Below, in pieces: positions 6,238 through 6,481 of a DNA stretch of 6,481 nucleotides. The notes beneath the pieces are model-generated. The model did not search any database. It was given only the letters and a program-made list of their open reading frames with translations, and was not told the DNA's origin. Position 1 is the first letter of the stretch. The number at the start of each line of letters is the position of its first letter. The translations under genes were made by a program, and so were the position numbers. This stretch comes from Bordetella parapertussis. Lineage in GTDB: Bacteria; Pseudomonadota; Gammaproteobacteria; Burkholderiales; Burkholderiaceae_D. The stretch spans positions 1 to 6,481 of the forward strand of contig CAMCXB010000096.1 in NCBI GenBank assembly GCA_945883145.1, written 5' to 3'.

Positions 6238-6424
6238 CCGCTTGCTTGATATTTTAGTTTGCCCGCTTTGCAAAGGTCCGCTTCAACATGATAAAGAAGC
6301 GCAAGAACTGATTTGTGCAGCAGATCGATTGGCCTATCCTATCCGTGATGGCATTCCCATTATGTGGGCTGAAGATGCACGAGATATGAACGCAGCGACT
6401 GATGCTGCTAGTGCGCGTAGCTAA
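6230..6424 (+). CDS. Trm112/YcaR-family small zinc-binding protein
   Basis: A 64-residue protein, almost the same size as E. coli YcaR. It begins M-D-N-R-L-L-D-I-L-V-C11-P-L-C14-K-G and continues with E26-L-I-C29, R33-L-A-Y-P-I-R-D-G-I-P-I-M, the full family pattern. C11, C14 and C29 are the probable zinc ligands; three cysteines are also what YcaR has. Eukaryotic and archaeal Trm112 proteins activate methyltransferases that act on tRNA, rRNA and release factors. The bacterial role is less clear. The ATG at 6230 is chosen over the upstream in-frame ATG at 6188 because GGAG (6219-6222) lies seven bases before it and the protein then starts at the family's normal first residue. It overlaps the end of lpxK by eight bases, so the two are probably translated together. 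The last 15 or so residues are poorly conserved. Confidence 0.93.
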   Translation: MDNRLLDILVCPLCKGPLQHDKEAQELICAADRLAYPIRDGIPIMWAEDARDMNAATDAASARS

Positions 6425-6443
6425 AACTAATAACTAGCTACAT

Positions 6444-6481
6444 CTATTCTTCGATTAAATCTTCCATGGCTTTTACTGTCA
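6444..6481 (-). CDS. Probable C-terminal end of a leftward gene, cut by window
   Basis: On the minus strand an open frame enters from the right edge and ends at TAG (6446-6444), reading T-V-K-A-M-E-D-L-I-E-E before the stop. This amphipathic, acidic ending looks like a real protein terminus, and the gene would converge on trm112 with about 20 bases between stops. Only about a dozen codons are visible, so the product cannot be named. The frame could be chance. Confidence 0.35.
   Translation of the reverse strand, partial: TVKAMEDLIEE

Noticed and set aside
1..6481. CRISPR array, transposon ends, attachment sites, tRNA or rRNA
   Set aside because: No spaced direct repeats, long terminal inverted repeats, transposase or integrase motifs, or cloverleaf-like sequences were seen on either strand.

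Overview
This 6.5 kb bacterial chromosomal window is moderately AT-rich by eye. It holds seven complete genes and two genes cut by the window edges. The lipid A kinase gene marks a Gram-negative organism. The block exbB-exbD-lpxK-trm112 with xseA divergent upstream, and the ExbB start reading M-FAILQAAGWPIW, look proteobacterial and most like Betaproteobacteria. That placement rests on remembered gene order and protein style, not on a search. I see no insertion sequence, phage gene, CRISPR array, tRNA or rRNA.

Left part (1-1627): a sulfide/persulfide module. A leftward gene, cut at the window start, encodes a DUF442 rhodanese-like domain fused to the start of an FAD/NAD(P)-dependent oxidoreductase resembling sulfide:quinone reductase. 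Facing away from it is a complete metallo-beta-lactamase-fold hydrolase of the Blh/ETHE1 persulfide dioxygenase type. Between them, two sigma70-like promoters in opposite directions lie on top of each other within about 40 bp and are interwoven with two nested inverted repeats. This suggests one repressor site controlling both genes, as BigR/SqrR-type ArsR regulators do elsewhere. The rightward gene ends at a strong bidirectional hairpin terminator.

Middle part (1628-4162): two leftward genes. The first is a short membrane protein related to the membrane domain of PuuD urate hydroxylase, without the cytochrome c domain. The second is xseA, the large subunit of exonuclease VII. Upstream of xseA is a 481 bp AT-rich gap, the only long non-coding stretch. 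It carries a perfect DnaA box inside an imperfect dyad with two weaker boxes beside it, a tandem 9 bp repeat, and a possible promoter for the genes to the right.

Right part (4163-6481): a tightly packed rightward operon of exbB-like, exbD-like, lpxK and a Trm112/YcaR-family zinc-binding protein. It joins a proton-motive-force-driven inner-membrane motor to lipid A synthesis. kdsB, the usual next gene, is not there: the tail of a probable leftward gene begins about 20 bp after the trm112 stop.

Most of the window is ordinary core genome. The parts most worth a second look are the overlapping divergent promoter with its operator-like repeats, the domain arrangement of the sulfur genes, the DnaA-box dyad and the stand-alone PuuD-like protein. 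I found no clearly new multi-gene system.
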